Shown here: positions 14,849-23,041 of the stretch, one piece after another
Numbering within the stretch: position 1 is the stretch's first letter
How the letters are laid out: each line of letters opens with the position of its first letter
Origin: Sphingomonas lacusdianchii
GTDB taxonomy: Bacteria > Pseudomonadota > Alphaproteobacteria > Sphingomonadales > Sphingomonadaceae
Assembly (NCBI RefSeq): GCF_022664395.1
Contig: NZ_JAKRET010000024.1
Span: 1-40,050, forward strand
Direction of reading: 5' to 3'
Length of the DNA: 40,050 nucleotides
Translations under genes and position numbers: made by a program
The notes under the pieces: generated by a model
Seen by the model: the letters and a program-made list of their open reading frames with translations, nothing else
What the model was told of the DNA's origin: nothing
Database searches by the model: none

Positions 14849-15887
14849 TCAATGGGCAGGCTTGGGTGCGTGATGCGACCTATCATCGCCTTCGCACGTA
14901 ACGCCAACTCCACCGTAGGTGTTCAGTCCCGGCATCTGGTGGATCGGGTCGACGTTGAACCGGTCTGGCTCTGAAGTCCAGATCTTGGCCATGTATTCGT
15001 AGGGTGTGAGGCCGCTGAGCGTCTTGAGCCGGCGGGCAAAGTTGTAGGCGGCCATGAAGTCGGCGAGGTGCGTCCGCAGCTGGTCGTGGCTCTCGTAGTG
15101 GAAGCGTTTGACCGTCGCCTCCTTGATGGTGCGGTTCATCCGTTCGACCTGACCGTTCGTCCACGGGTGGTTCGGCTTGGTGAGCCGGTGTTCGATGTCG
15201 TTTGCCTCGCAGATCATGTCGAAGCGCATCTGGCGCGACCAGGCGGTGTTCCGGTTGCGCGGCTGCTCGGCGAACTGAATGCCATTATCGGTCAGGATCG
15301 TGTGTATCCGGTACGGCACGGCCTTCAGCAGGTGTTCGAGGAACTCCCATGCTGTGCGCCTATCGGCCTTGTCGACCAGCTGGGACTGCGAACTTGCTGG
15401 TGCGGTCTATGCCAACGAACAGATAGAGCTTGCCTTCGGCAGTCTGCACCTCGGCGATATCGATGTGGAAGAAACCAATCGGATAACGCTTGAAGCGCTG
15501 ACGCTTGGGCTTGTCGCCCTCGACATCCGGTAGCCGTGAGATGCCGTGCCGCTGAAGGCAACGGTGCAGCGCTGACCGGGTCAGGTGCGGTAGCGACGGC
15601 TGCAATGCGTAGAGGCAGTCGTCGAGCGGCAGCAGTGTGTGGCGACGGAACGCCACCACCATTGCCTCCTCCGCCTCGGTCAGGGTCGTTGAATGAGGGG
15701 CCTTCGGCCCGGTCTTCAGATCCTCGACCGTCGCCCTCTTACGCCACTTCGCCACCGTCTTGGGGTTGATCCCCAGCTCACGGCTCAGCGTCGCGAGCGA
15801 AGCTTGCGATCGCTGTATTGCTGCTCGGACAGCGTGCGTGGTCGTGGCGCTCCCGTGACGTACCTGTCCCATACGGCTTCCTTCCAT
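14849..15887 (-). pseudogene. IS481-family transposase, copy 2, frameshifted
   Basis: The N-terminal part (15887 down to ~15375) contains a helix-turn-helix (SRELGINPKTVAKWRKRATV) and the first catalytic region (GFFHIDIAEVQTAEGKLYLF). After SKFAV the frame is lost: copy 1 reads GTC ACG AAG CTG GTC, whereas here it is GTC CCA GCT GGT, a net loss of two bases near 15386. The C-terminal frame resumes with HTILTDNGIQFAEQP and the catalytic Glu block WTNGQVERMNRTIKEATVKR. The frame then runs out of the element to a stop at 14849, because the flank reads TAC where a CTAG target would give a TAG stop. Confidence 0.88.
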
Positions 15888-15929
15888 TCCAACGAAAGGA
15901 TCGCACCATCAAACCGTGGGATCAAACAC
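14919..15929 (-). mobile_element. IS481-family element, copy 2
   Basis: The element is about 1.01 kb. The ends are related: TGTTTGATCCCACGG at the transposase 5' side (ending at 15928) and TGTTCAGTCCCGGCA at the other (from 14920). The flanking four bases are GTAG at the left and CTAG at the right, a possible target duplication with one mismatch. It carries a single transposase gene, broken by a frameshift. Confidence 0.78.
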
Positions 15930-16029
15930 CTAGCGGTGACGACGCTCTAGGCCGGTCCGGCGAGTTACCTCCGGCAAGCTATTCTCGAAATCCGATCGTT
16001 TTTGATACGCTGCCAGGCACGTCATCCGC

Positions 16030-17460
16030 TTATCCCGTCTGTTTGCGGACATACTCGCCGAGGCCGCGCGCAATGAGTTCGTCGTTCGAGAGGCGAGGGC
16101 CTCGCTTCAGGCGCTGATTGCCCAGTTTGCGACGATCCAGCTTCGGCCCGGGCGACACCGGTGCGAGAGCCTTGAACACGCCAACCGGCTGCGCGGTGCG
16201 CGCCGGTTCGTTGTTGTTGCGCTTCGCGTGGTGCGGCTGGACCTGCTGAATGGCGTGGGCGAGCGTCAAGGCGGCGTCGAGATGCTTGTTGTCGACCACC
16301 GGCGCCTGGTTCACGCGGCGCATCTTGTCGAAGACGCGGTAGGGCAGGGCCTCACCATCGTGCTGGATCTCGAGGCGACCGTCCGGGTACTCGCATACGT
16401 CCACTTTTTTGCGCGCCAACCCCTGCGCGACCGGGGTCGGCTCCAGGATGAACATCGCCTTGTTGTAGTGCAGGGTAAGGGCACCGGTGACGGTGCGCTG
16501 CTCGCGCCAGACCATCTCCGCCTCAAGGTTCTCGTGAATGGCCAATGGCCGGTGCAGATCGCGCGGGTCGAAGGGCGCCCTGGCGAACCGCTGATTGTGC
16601 TGCGCCATATAGGAGGGGAGGAAGGCGTTGGCTTGTTCGATGGTGTCGATGCGGTTGAGCCGCATCGCCTTGACGAGGCGGTCCTGCAACGTCGCATTGG
16701 CGCGCTCCACGCGGCCCTTAGCCTGCGGCGAGTTCGCGCAGATCAGGTCGATGTTCAGCCGGTCCAGCGCCCGCCCGAGATGGGTCATCCCGTCGCCGTT
16801 CGCCGAGGCCGTGTTGTTGCGGAAGGCGCTGTGCTTGTCCGTGTAGAAGGCGACCGGCTTGCCGTGCCGCTCGAGGTAAGTCCGCGTCGCGCGCATGTAG
16901 GAGAAAGTGCTCTCGCTCTCGACCATCTCGAGGTGCATCAACTCGCTCGTGGCGTCGTCGATGAACACCAGCAGCGTACATTGCGGGCCGCGGCCCTCGA
17001 ACCACCAGTGTTTCGAACCATCGACCTGGACCAGTTCGCCGCGACAGTCGCGCCGGTAGCGGGGCTGGTAGGGGCGAGGGCGCCTGGCGGCGCGGTCCTT
17101 CCAAAGCCCGGCTTCCATCATGATCTGCCGCAGCGTCTCGCACGACAAGCCGAGGCCGTGGCGCTCGGCAAGGTACTCGCGCGCGAGCGTCGGCCCGAAG
17201 TCGGCATAGTGTTCTCGCACCAGCGCGACCACCTCGGCGCGGAAGGCATCACTGTAGCGCCGGTTGCTCGGCCGCCCGCGCTTGCGCGACACGAGGCCCG
17301 CAGCGCCTTCCTGTCGGAGGCGGCCGAGCAGCCGGTAGATTTGCCGCCGCTGGAGGCCCAGCAGCTTTATCGCGTCCGCAATCCGGATTTCCCCGCGGTC
17401 GAGCCGCATCAGCGTGTCGAACCGGGTGATCTCTGCAGCACTCATCGTCAGCACCGTCAT
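16030..17460 (-). CDS. ISNCY/IS1202-type transposase
   Basis: The 476-residue product has an N-terminal helix-turn-helix (EIRIADAIKLLGLQRRQIYR), the linker HYADFGPTLAREYLAERHGL, and a DDE rve core with VQVDGSKHWWFEGRGP, FYTDKHSAFRNN and GRVERANATLQDRLVKAMRL. This matches the ISNCY transposases now grouped as IS1202. The frame is complete. Terminal repeats were not identified with confidence: the element must end within 15930-16029 and 17461-17740, but I cannot place the tips. Confidence 0.9.
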   Translation of the reverse strand: MTVLTMSAAEITRFDTLMRLDRGEIRIADAIKLLGLQRRQIYRLLGRLRQEGAAGLVSRKRGRPSNRRYSDAFRAEVVALVREHYADFGPTLAREYLAERHGLGLSCETLRQIMMEAGLWKDRAARRPRPYQPRYRRDCRGELVQVDGSKHWWFEGRGPQCTLLVFIDDATSELMHLEMVESESTFSYMRATRTYLERHGKPVAFYTDKHSAFRNNTASANGDGMTHLGRALDRLNIDLICANSPQAKGRVERANATLQDRLVKAMRLNRIDTIEQANAFLPSYMAQHNQRFARAPFDPRDLHRPLAIHENLEAEMVWREQRTVTGALTLHYNKAMFILEPTPVAQGLARKKVDVCEYPDGRLEIQHDGEALPYRVFDKMRRVNQAPVVDNKHLDAALTLAHAIQQVQPHHAKRNNNEPARTAQPVGVFKALAPVSPGPKLDRRKLGNQRLKRGPRLSNDELIARGLGEYVRKQTG

Positions 17461-17740
17461 ACTATGCGCGTCCTCGTTGCCGAGGAAGGCTATGACACCG
17501 GCGAACCACTGACAGCACCGGCGGTGCCGTTTCTATCTAGCAGATTCGTGTCATTTGTATTTGGTGCCTACAATCCGCCAGTCCGATAATATATCTTATG
17601 TAAAATGAGGTTTTCTCTGAGCGCGCCAATGAGTGAACAGATCGCGACGCCGTTCCCATCAGATTGCACGCTACATGCTTGTGCGGTAGCACCAATTTGA
17701 GCGAACAGCGCACTGCTGGCGTGGTCCTGGGCTAAGCCGC

Positions 17741-18724
17741 ATGAACAATCGAGAGACGGAACTCACGTCAATTGCACTGGCGCGTCAAGCGCTGAATGTT
17801 TTGGACGATAACGGAAACGGATCAAGCCTGTTTGCCTGCAAGCTGGCGGAAGCGCTGGACCATGCCGAAGCCGATCGTGTCGGCGATCAAGTGCTAACAC
17901 AGGACGTGAGCGCCGGTGCCAGCGGCTCAGCTCTTTTTAGGGTTGATGCTCATTCTCGTGAGTTGGTCGCTTCGGACGGGTCCCGTCTCGTGATCAACCC
18001 TGAAGCTATCGTGCAGGTTCGGGGGGTCGAGGCCACGACCACTGTGTCGCTGGTTGACGGCTCCGAGGTACGGATCAGCGGTGATCTTGCGCAAGTGGCG
18101 CCGGCTTTGGGCTTGCCATCTGTCGCCCTATCCCAATCCGTTGATTACGTCTCCGCGAGTACCGCACGTCACCAGTTGCGCAACCTCCTTGCGATCGTCT
18201 CCGCGATAACAAATCAAGTTCTCGACGAGGATCGACCCTTGATCGACAAGGCTCGGGATCTCGCCGCGCGGACTGCGATGCTGAGCAGCATCGGCGATCT
18301 TCTCCTGCAGCCGCAATCGCATTCTACGGATCTGCAGGTCCTTGTGTCTCGCCTCATGAACGTTGTCGGTGACAAGCGCTGCAAGGTAACTGGTCCATCA
18401 GTGCTGGTCGGTCCTGGCGCCGCGGTGACGCTTGGCCTGGCGCTTCACGAGCTGCACGTTCACTCATTCAGGACCGGGGCCTTGAGCAGCAGGAATGGCT
18501 ACGTCGAGATCAGCTGGAGCGCCAACGATGTCGAGGCGTCTTACTTATGGCTGCAATGGGCCGATCGCGACGGACCGCAGATGAGGGCACCACTTTCAGC
18601 TTGGAGCGACCGCTTGCTAAGCGTGGCAACGCCGCGTCGTCTCGGTGGGCAATGCGGGATACAGGAGCTACCGTCCGGCCTCGTCTGGTCCCTCCATGCG
18701 CCACTAGAGCGCCTCGCCACCTGA
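17741..18724 (+). CDS. HWE/HisKA_2-like histidine kinase relative with degenerate ATP-binding motifs
   Basis: The 327-residue product has an N-terminal ~135-residue region of unknown type. An H-box-like helix ARHQLRNLLAIVSAITNQV follows near residues 146-164, then a CA-domain-like region: LGLALHELHVHSFRTGALSS near residue 233 and LSVATPRRLGGQCG near residue 290. In HWE kinases the N-box reads ALHELATNAAKYGALS; here the key Asn is missing (HELHVHS) and the G-box glycines are poor. The candidate phospho-acceptor His is kept. It is probably a pseudokinase, phosphotransfer protein or scaffold rather than an active kinase. No membrane segments are seen. The start is the ATG at 17741, with a weak upstream site. 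Confidence 0.6.
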   Translation: MNNRETELTSIALARQALNVLDDNGNGSSLFACKLAEALDHAEADRVGDQVLTQDVSAGASGSALFRVDAHSRELVASDGSRLVINPEAIVQVRGVEATTTVSLVDGSEVRISGDLAQVAPALGLPSVALSQSVDYVSASTARHQLRNLLAIVSAITNQVLDEDRPLIDKARDLAARTAMLSSIGDLLLQPQSHSTDLQVLVSRLMNVVGDKRCKVTGPSVLVGPGAAVTLGLALHELHVHSFRTGALSSRNGYVEISWSANDVEASYLWLQWADRDGPQMRAPLSAWSDRLLSVATPRRLGGQCGIQELPSGLVWSLHAPLERLAT

Positions 18725-18736
18725 AAGTCTGATTTG

Positions 18737-18925
18737 TTAGTGGCGTTCCTTCGATGCCTGGCTCGTCTGCTCCAGGAGCGCCTCAACTGCCGCGCTGCTG
18801 ATCCGCTCCGCTGTCTTGAGCGCTGCGGCAGGCTTGAGGCTCACATTGACTGCGTCCGGACCGCTCACGTCGACGACGCCGTTGTTCGCGGTTGCTGCCG
18901 AGGCCTCATCATGGACCTCTTTCAT
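18737..18925 (-). CDS. Small 62-aa hypothetical protein
   Basis: A strong ribosome-binding site (GGAAAGGAG, six bases before ATG at 18925) sets this start. It yields MKEVHDEASAATANNGVVDV... and ends AVEALLEQTSQASKERH. It is Ala-rich with an amphipathic helical C-terminal half, and has no signal or membrane segment. It lies tail-to-tail with the HWE-like gene, 12 bases apart. I do not recognise a family; a resemblance to phasin-like helices is too weak to claim. Confidence 0.5.
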   Translation of the reverse strand: MKEVHDEASAATANNGVVDVSGPDAVNVSLKPAAALKTAERISSAAVEALLEQTSQASKERH

Positions 18926-19016
18926 CTCAATTCTCCTTTCCGCAACGATCAACGCTGGCAGGAGCACTCAGGTCCAAGAGCGGCCACGATCGGTCACGTT
19001 TGCCTGATTGCGGGGT

Positions 19017-19934
19017 CTACTCGTTCCCCGTCATCAAGGTTGACGTAAGGGATAGCTCTGGCCGAAGGCGATCTGGAGTAACCACCACAGTGGTCCCCGG
19101 ACCCGCTGCATCCAGCACGCGGGCGCTAAAGTCGGGATCGACCCCGATCACGTCCGGCCCGAGATCGGGTACGACGGCCCTCCCCGAGCCTGGCAGGTCG
19201 AGGCGCAGCCAACGGCCGTCGACCTGCCGCTGGTAAGCGACCGGGCCCGTGACGTTGCCCGTCAACGTCACGGGCGCCGCCCCAATCTCCTTTCCGTCGC
19301 GAATGACCCGCACCTCACGATCAGTCGTGCTCACTACGACCGAAAGGGCAGCGGCACCTCTCTTCTCCGCCTTCCAGAGGGTAGGCTCGATCCGATCAGG
19401 CAGGAGCGGCGCCGCTTCCGTAGCCGCCATCACCGGCATCGTATCAAGCCGCGTGACGACCACCATCATGCCCAGTCGGCTTTCGGCGAAGAGCAAGCGC
19501 GCGAACGCCTCCGGCAGGCGGATGCAGCCGTGGGAGGCCGGATAGCCAGGAAGAGCGCCGCCGTGCAGCGCGATGCCGTCCCAGGTCAGGCGTTGCATGA
19601 ACGGCATGGGCGCGTTGTTGTACAAGTTGGAGCGGTGGTCCGCTTCCTTCTGCAGGATTGTATAGACGCCCGGCGGTGTCTCGTGCCCGGGCCGACCGGA
19701 CGACACCGTGGTGATGCCGATCGGTATGCCGTTGCGGTACACCGTCGCTCGCTGCGTCCTGAGGTTCACGACCATGATCATGGGACCGCTGGGTGCAACC
19801 TGCGGGGCCCAGAGATACTGGCCCGGTCGAAGCCGCGCCGCAGCTTGCTCCACGGTGCCGGCGGTCAGCGCAGGCGCTTCCGGCACGGACGCGAGCATAA
19901 GAAGGAAGGCAATAGACAACATGGAATGGACCAT
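19017..19934 (-). CDS. L,D-transpeptidase (YkuD domain), secreted
   Basis: The 305-residue product has an N-terminal signal segment (MLSIAFLLMLASVPEAPA). The YkuD catalytic motif HGGALPGYPASHGCIRLP spans residues 124-141, with Cys137 as nucleophile and His124/His135 in support. It should act in the periplasm, making 3-3 peptidoglycan cross-links or attaching proteins to the wall. The ~150 residues after the catalytic domain (ALSVVVSTTDREVRVIRDGK...) form a second beta-rich region that may bind substrate. The translation start may be Met1 or Met5. It follows the receiver gene after 79 bases on the same strand. Confidence 0.92.
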   Translation of the reverse strand: MVHSMLSIAFLLMLASVPEAPALTAGTVEQAAARLRPGQYLWAPQVAPSGPMIMVVNLRTQRATVYRNGIPIGITTVSSGRPGHETPPGVYTILQKEADHRSNLYNNAPMPFMQRLTWDGIALHGGALPGYPASHGCIRLPEAFARLLFAESRLGMMVVVTRLDTMPVMAATEAAPLLPDRIEPTLWKAEKRGAAALSVVVSTTDREVRVIRDGKEIGAAPVTLTGNVTGPVAYQRQVDGRWLRLDLPGSGRAVVPDLGPDVIGVDPDFSARVLDAAGPGTTVVVTPDRLRPELSLTSTLMTGNE

Positions 19935-20013
19935 CGACCGAAGCCGGGTCGTGGCCTATCCGTATCTTCCCTCAGTCTACCGCGAAATCACCCCGTGCCG
20001 CGTGGGCGATCGC

Positions 20014-20376
20014 TCAGCGTGAGAGCGCGCCGAGCAGTTCGTGTCGGCGGAGCGGCTTTTCGAGAACAGCATTGAAACCGCTCGCGAGCGCCGCATCCTT
20101 CAGCCCGGCGCTGGGGTGTCCGGTGACCAGAACGGCTCGTCCGCACCAGCCACGTCGCTGCAGCGCCCGGAGAACGCCGATCCCATCCCCATCAGGCAGC
20201 TGGTAGTCCGCCACCAGCAGGCCTACGGAGGCGAGGTCGTCGCCCGCAACGCTCGCCTGCGCCGTGCCGTAGGCGCGCACGTCATACCCGCGCCAGTGCA
20301 GCAGCAGCTGTAACGATCGGCGGACGGCCTGGTCGTCCTCAACGATGACGGCGAGCGCTCGGGGGTTCTGTTCCAT
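20014..20376 (-). CDS. Single-domain response regulator (receiver only)
   Basis: The 120-residue CheY-like protein has acidic residues at VIVEDDQ, the phospho-acceptor Asp in LLVADYQLPDGDG near residue 57, Thr in VLVTGH, and Lys in LEKPL near residue 107. All receiver-domain residues are present and there is no output domain, so it probably works as a phosphate sink or binding switch. It lies 34 bases downstream of fixJ on the same strand, which makes FixL a plausible phosphodonor (inference). Confidence 0.9.
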   Translation of the reverse strand: MEQNPRALAVIVEDDQAVRRSLQLLLHWRGYDVRAYGTAQASVAGDDLASVGLLVADYQLPDGDGIGVLRALQRRGWCGRAVLVTGHPSAGLKDAALASGFNAVLEKPLRRHELLGALSR

Positions 20377-20410
20377 CGAGCCACCCTGCCCTCGTTATGG
20401 CGACAACGCT

Positions 20411-21043
20411 CTACGTAGATGTACGAGCTTCCCCTCCGAGGCCGGCCGCGAAGGCAAGCCGAAGCGCCTCGGACAAGCTGTGAACACCGAGCTTGGTCAT
20501 GAGATTGGCCCGGTGCACCTCGACCGTCCTGGGCGAAATGCCGAGATCGAAGGCGATAGTTTTATTCGGCAGACCATCGGCAAGCCCGCGCAGAACGTCC
20601 TGCTCGCGGGGCGTCAGCGCGGCGATGCGCGTGGCAGCCTCCTGCGCCGAGGCAGCGGCCGCATCATGCCGGTCGAAGATCGCGAAACCGGCGGCGAGTG
20701 CGCGCAGCAGCGACGCCTTGTCGAACGGCTTTTCCAGAAAGTCGACAGCGCCCGCCTTCATCGCCTGAACGGCGATAGGCACGTCGCCATGTCCGGTCAG
20801 GATCACCACCGGCCAGCCGACGCCGCGCTGCGCCATCTGCTGCTGGACCTCAAGCCCGTCGATCTCGGGCATGCGGACGTCGAGCAGCACGCACCCAGGC
20901 TCCGCCGCTTTGACCTCCTTGAGGAAGGCTACGCCCGAGGCATGGCTCTGCACGTCGAAGCCCGAGGTGCGGAGCAGAAAGCCGACCGAGCGGCGGACGG
21001 CATCCTCATCATCGACAACATGGACGAGCCGGCGCTCGCTCAT
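20411..21043 (-). CDS. fixJ: FixJ-family response regulator
   Basis: The 210-residue product has a receiver domain (Asp in VLLDVRMPEIDG near residue 54, TGHGDV, FLEKPF) joined to a LuxR-type helix-turn-helix (LTPREQDVLRGLADGLPNKT, IAFDLGISPRTVEVHRANLM). This is the layout of FixJ, which activates genes such as fixK under low oxygen when phosphorylated by FixL. Its start overlaps the fixL stop (ATGA, 21040-21043), giving tight coupling. Likely targets are genes in this island, although no FixJ site was identified. Confidence 0.93.
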   Translation of the reverse strand: MSERRLVHVVDDEDAVRRSVGFLLRTSGFDVQSHASGVAFLKEVKAAEPGCVLLDVRMPEIDGLEVQQQMAQRGVGWPVVILTGHGDVPIAVQAMKAGAVDFLEKPFDKASLLRALAAGFAIFDRHDAAAASAQEAATRIAALTPREQDVLRGLADGLPNKTIAFDLGISPRTVEVHRANLMTKLGVHSLSEALRLAFAAGLGGEARTST

Positions 21044-22530
21044 ACCTCGTCCCCTTCCGACGCAGCCGGTAGCGTAAAGTAGAAGGCCGCGCCCTTGTCC
21101 GTGCCGGGCTCCGCCCAGATGCGTCCGCCATGCGCCTCCACGATGGTCCGGCAGATGGACAGGCCCAGGCCCATGCCGTCCTGCTTGCTCGACGTGAAGG
21201 CCTGAAAGAGCCGTGGTGCGATTGCTGGATCCAACCCCGGGCCTGTGTCCGTGATCCCGATACGCACATGAGCGCCGTCGCGGATCGTGGACGTCGTGAT
21301 GTCGCTGACCTCGCCGTTGCCCAGCGCCTCCACCGCATTGCGGAGCAGATTGACGAGCACCTGCTGGATCTGGACGCGGTCTGCGAGCACATGACTGGCC
21401 GCCGGGTCGAGCGACACGAAACTGCGCACGCCGCGCTCGCGCGCGCCGGTAAGCCCGAGCCGGATCGCATCCTCAATGAGGGACGGTACAGGCTCAATGC
21501 GACGCTCGGTCTCGCCGCGGGCTACGAACTCGCGCAGCCGCCGCACGATGCGGCCGGCGCGGAGCGCCTCGTTGGCGGACTCGCCGACCGCCTCGGCCAG
21601 AAGCTCTCTGGGCGCATCCTCCGCGTCCAGCAGGTCACGCGCCGCCTCCAGGTAATTGGCGATCGCGGTCAGCGGCTGGTTCAGCTCGTGCGCGAGTGTC
21701 GAGGCCATGGTCCCCATCGCGCTCAACCGTGAAACATGGATCAGCTCGCCCTGCAACTCCTTCAACCGCAACTCGGCGCGTTGCTGGTCCGACAGGTCGC
21801 GGATGAAGCCGGTGAAGATCCTGCCGTTGGCGCCGTGAGCCTCCCCGACCGACAGCTCCATCGGGAACTCGGTGCCGTCCTTGCGCTGCCCGACGACGAT
21901 GCGGCCGATGCCGATGATCCGTCGCTCGCCGGTCTCGAGATAATGACCGATGTAGCGATCGTGCCGCGCCCGGTGGTCGCCGGGCATCAGCAGGCTGACG
22001 TTGCGGCCGAGGACCTCTGTTTCCCCGTAGCCGAACAGGCGCTCGGCCGCGGCGCTGAACGACTGGATCAGCCCCCGCTCGTCGATCACGACCATGGCGT
22101 CCGGCACAGTCGCGAGCACCGAGCGCATATGCGCCTCGCTCTCGGCCAGCATGTGCTCGGCCGCGCGCCGCCCCGTGACGTCGGCGATCATCAGTCCGTA
22201 GCCGCGGAGCTTCTGGCCGTCGAACACGGGCGCGACCGTGATATCGGCGAGGAACTCCGAACCGTCCGCACGCTTGCACCAGTCTTCCAGCCGAACAGTG
22301 ATGCTTGCGCCGGCTTGTGGCCATCGACCGCTCGCCGCTGGCCAGAAGGCGTCGATACTGCGCCCGACCGCTTCGCTCCTCGGCGTGCCGAGCAGCCGCT
22401 CCGCTCCCTCGCCCCAATAGGTCAGCGTTCCGTCGGGCGCCGCCAGCAACAGGGCGCGGTCGGTCACGCTCGCAACGAACAGCGCCAGGTCCTCCGCGGT
22501 CGCGGCGGGGGTGGTCTCGGCGTTGATCAC
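21040..22530 (-). CDS. fixL: FixL-like oxygen-sensing haem histidine kinase
   Basis: The product is 496 residues, starting at GTG 22530, which overlaps the stop of the channel gene (GTGA). Two PAS domains (about 15-125 and 130-250) precede HisKA with phospho-His281 (LAHELNQPLTAI) and a HATPase domain (NLLRNAVEAL, DTGPGLD, GMGLGLSI). The second PAS closely matches the FixL haem domain. His190 in ARHDRYIGHY corresponds to the haem ligand His200 of Bradyrhizobium FixL, and Arg210 (IIGIGRIV) to Arg220, the oxygen-signal residue. The position of Arg206 is His196 here. It should autophosphorylate when oxygen is absent and activate FixJ. It is soluble as seen. Confidence 0.93.
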   Translation of the reverse strand: MINAETTPAATAEDLALFVASVTDRALLLAAPDGTLTYWGEGAERLLGTPRSEAVGRSIDAFWPAASGRWPQAGASITVRLEDWCKRADGSEFLADITVAPVFDGQKLRGYGLMIADVTGRRAAEHMLAESEAHMRSVLATVPDAMVVIDERGLIQSFSAAAERLFGYGETEVLGRNVSLLMPGDHRARHDRYIGHYLETGERRIIGIGRIVVGQRKDGTEFPMELSVGEAHGANGRIFTGFIRDLSDQQRAELRLKELQGELIHVSRLSAMGTMASTLAHELNQPLTAIANYLEAARDLLDAEDAPRELLAEAVGESANEALRAGRIVRRLREFVARGETERRIEPVPSLIEDAIRLGLTGARERGVRSFVSLDPAASHVLADRVQIQQVLVNLLRNAVEALGNGEVSDITTSTIRDGAHVRIGITDTGPGLDPAIAPRLFQAFTSSKQDGMGLGLSICRTIVEAHGGRIWAEPGTDKGAAFYFTLPAASEGDEV

Positions 22531-22973
22531 TGCGTGTTCTCGATCTCGGATTCCAGCCAGCGGATGCGGCCCACGATGGCGACGAAGAAGGCGGTTGACC
22601 AGCCCAGCAGGATGATGCCGTTCGCACTTTCGATGGCGCCGAGCACCCGCCATCCCGGCGCAAGGACCACATCGCCATAGCCGACCGTCGTGTAGGACGC
22701 GGTCGAGAAGTAGAGGGCCGCTTCAAGAGAGGGCAACGCTCCGACGAACAGATAGAAGCCGGCATAGAGCCAAATCTCTATGCCATGCAGGACAAAGAGG
22801 CCGGTCGCCGCGCCCACGATAGCCAGGCCTTCCCATATCAGCCTCGCATCGGCCGGCCGCCGGCGCCGATGCAGGCGCAGCAGCAGCATCAGCGCGGCGA
22901 TACCCATCAGGTGAACCGCGCACGTGATGGCGACCAGCATGGTGGCCGCGGCAAGTTCAACGAGGAGCTGCAT
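22527..22973 (-). CDS. Two-transmembrane potassium channel-like protein (Ion_trans_2)
   Basis: The 148-residue membrane protein has the K+ selectivity filter TVGYGD at residues 96-101 in the pore loop AALYFSTASYTTVGYGDV. There are N-terminal hydrophobic segments (about 3-33 and 48-80) and one after the pore (GIILLGWSTAFFVAIVG). No RCK or cyclic-nucleotide domain is attached. The stop codon overlaps the fixL start, so channel and sensor kinase are made from one message. An ion-flux role alongside oxygen sensing is inferred from this coupling. Confidence 0.88.
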   Translation of the reverse strand: MQLLVELAAATMLVAITCAVHLMGIAALMLLLRLHRRRRPADARLIWEGLAIVGAATGLFVLHGIEIWLYAGFYLFVGALPSLEAALYFSTASYTTVGYGDVVLAPGWRVLGAIESANGIILLGWSTAFFVAIVGRIRWLESEIENTQ

Positions 22974-23041
22974 CGGTGACGGTTGTCACGGGCGACAGCG
23001 AGATACTGCCGCCCGCGACGTTCTCGTCCTTCCCTGATCCT

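Noticed and set aside
16228..17589. 453-codon plus-strand frame opposite the ISNCY transposase
   Set aside because: Shadow of the transposase, which has complete rve motifs on the minus strand.
21736..22680. 314-codon plus-strand frame opposite fixL
   Set aside because: Antisense to the PAS domains of FixL; no motifs and no ribosome-binding site.
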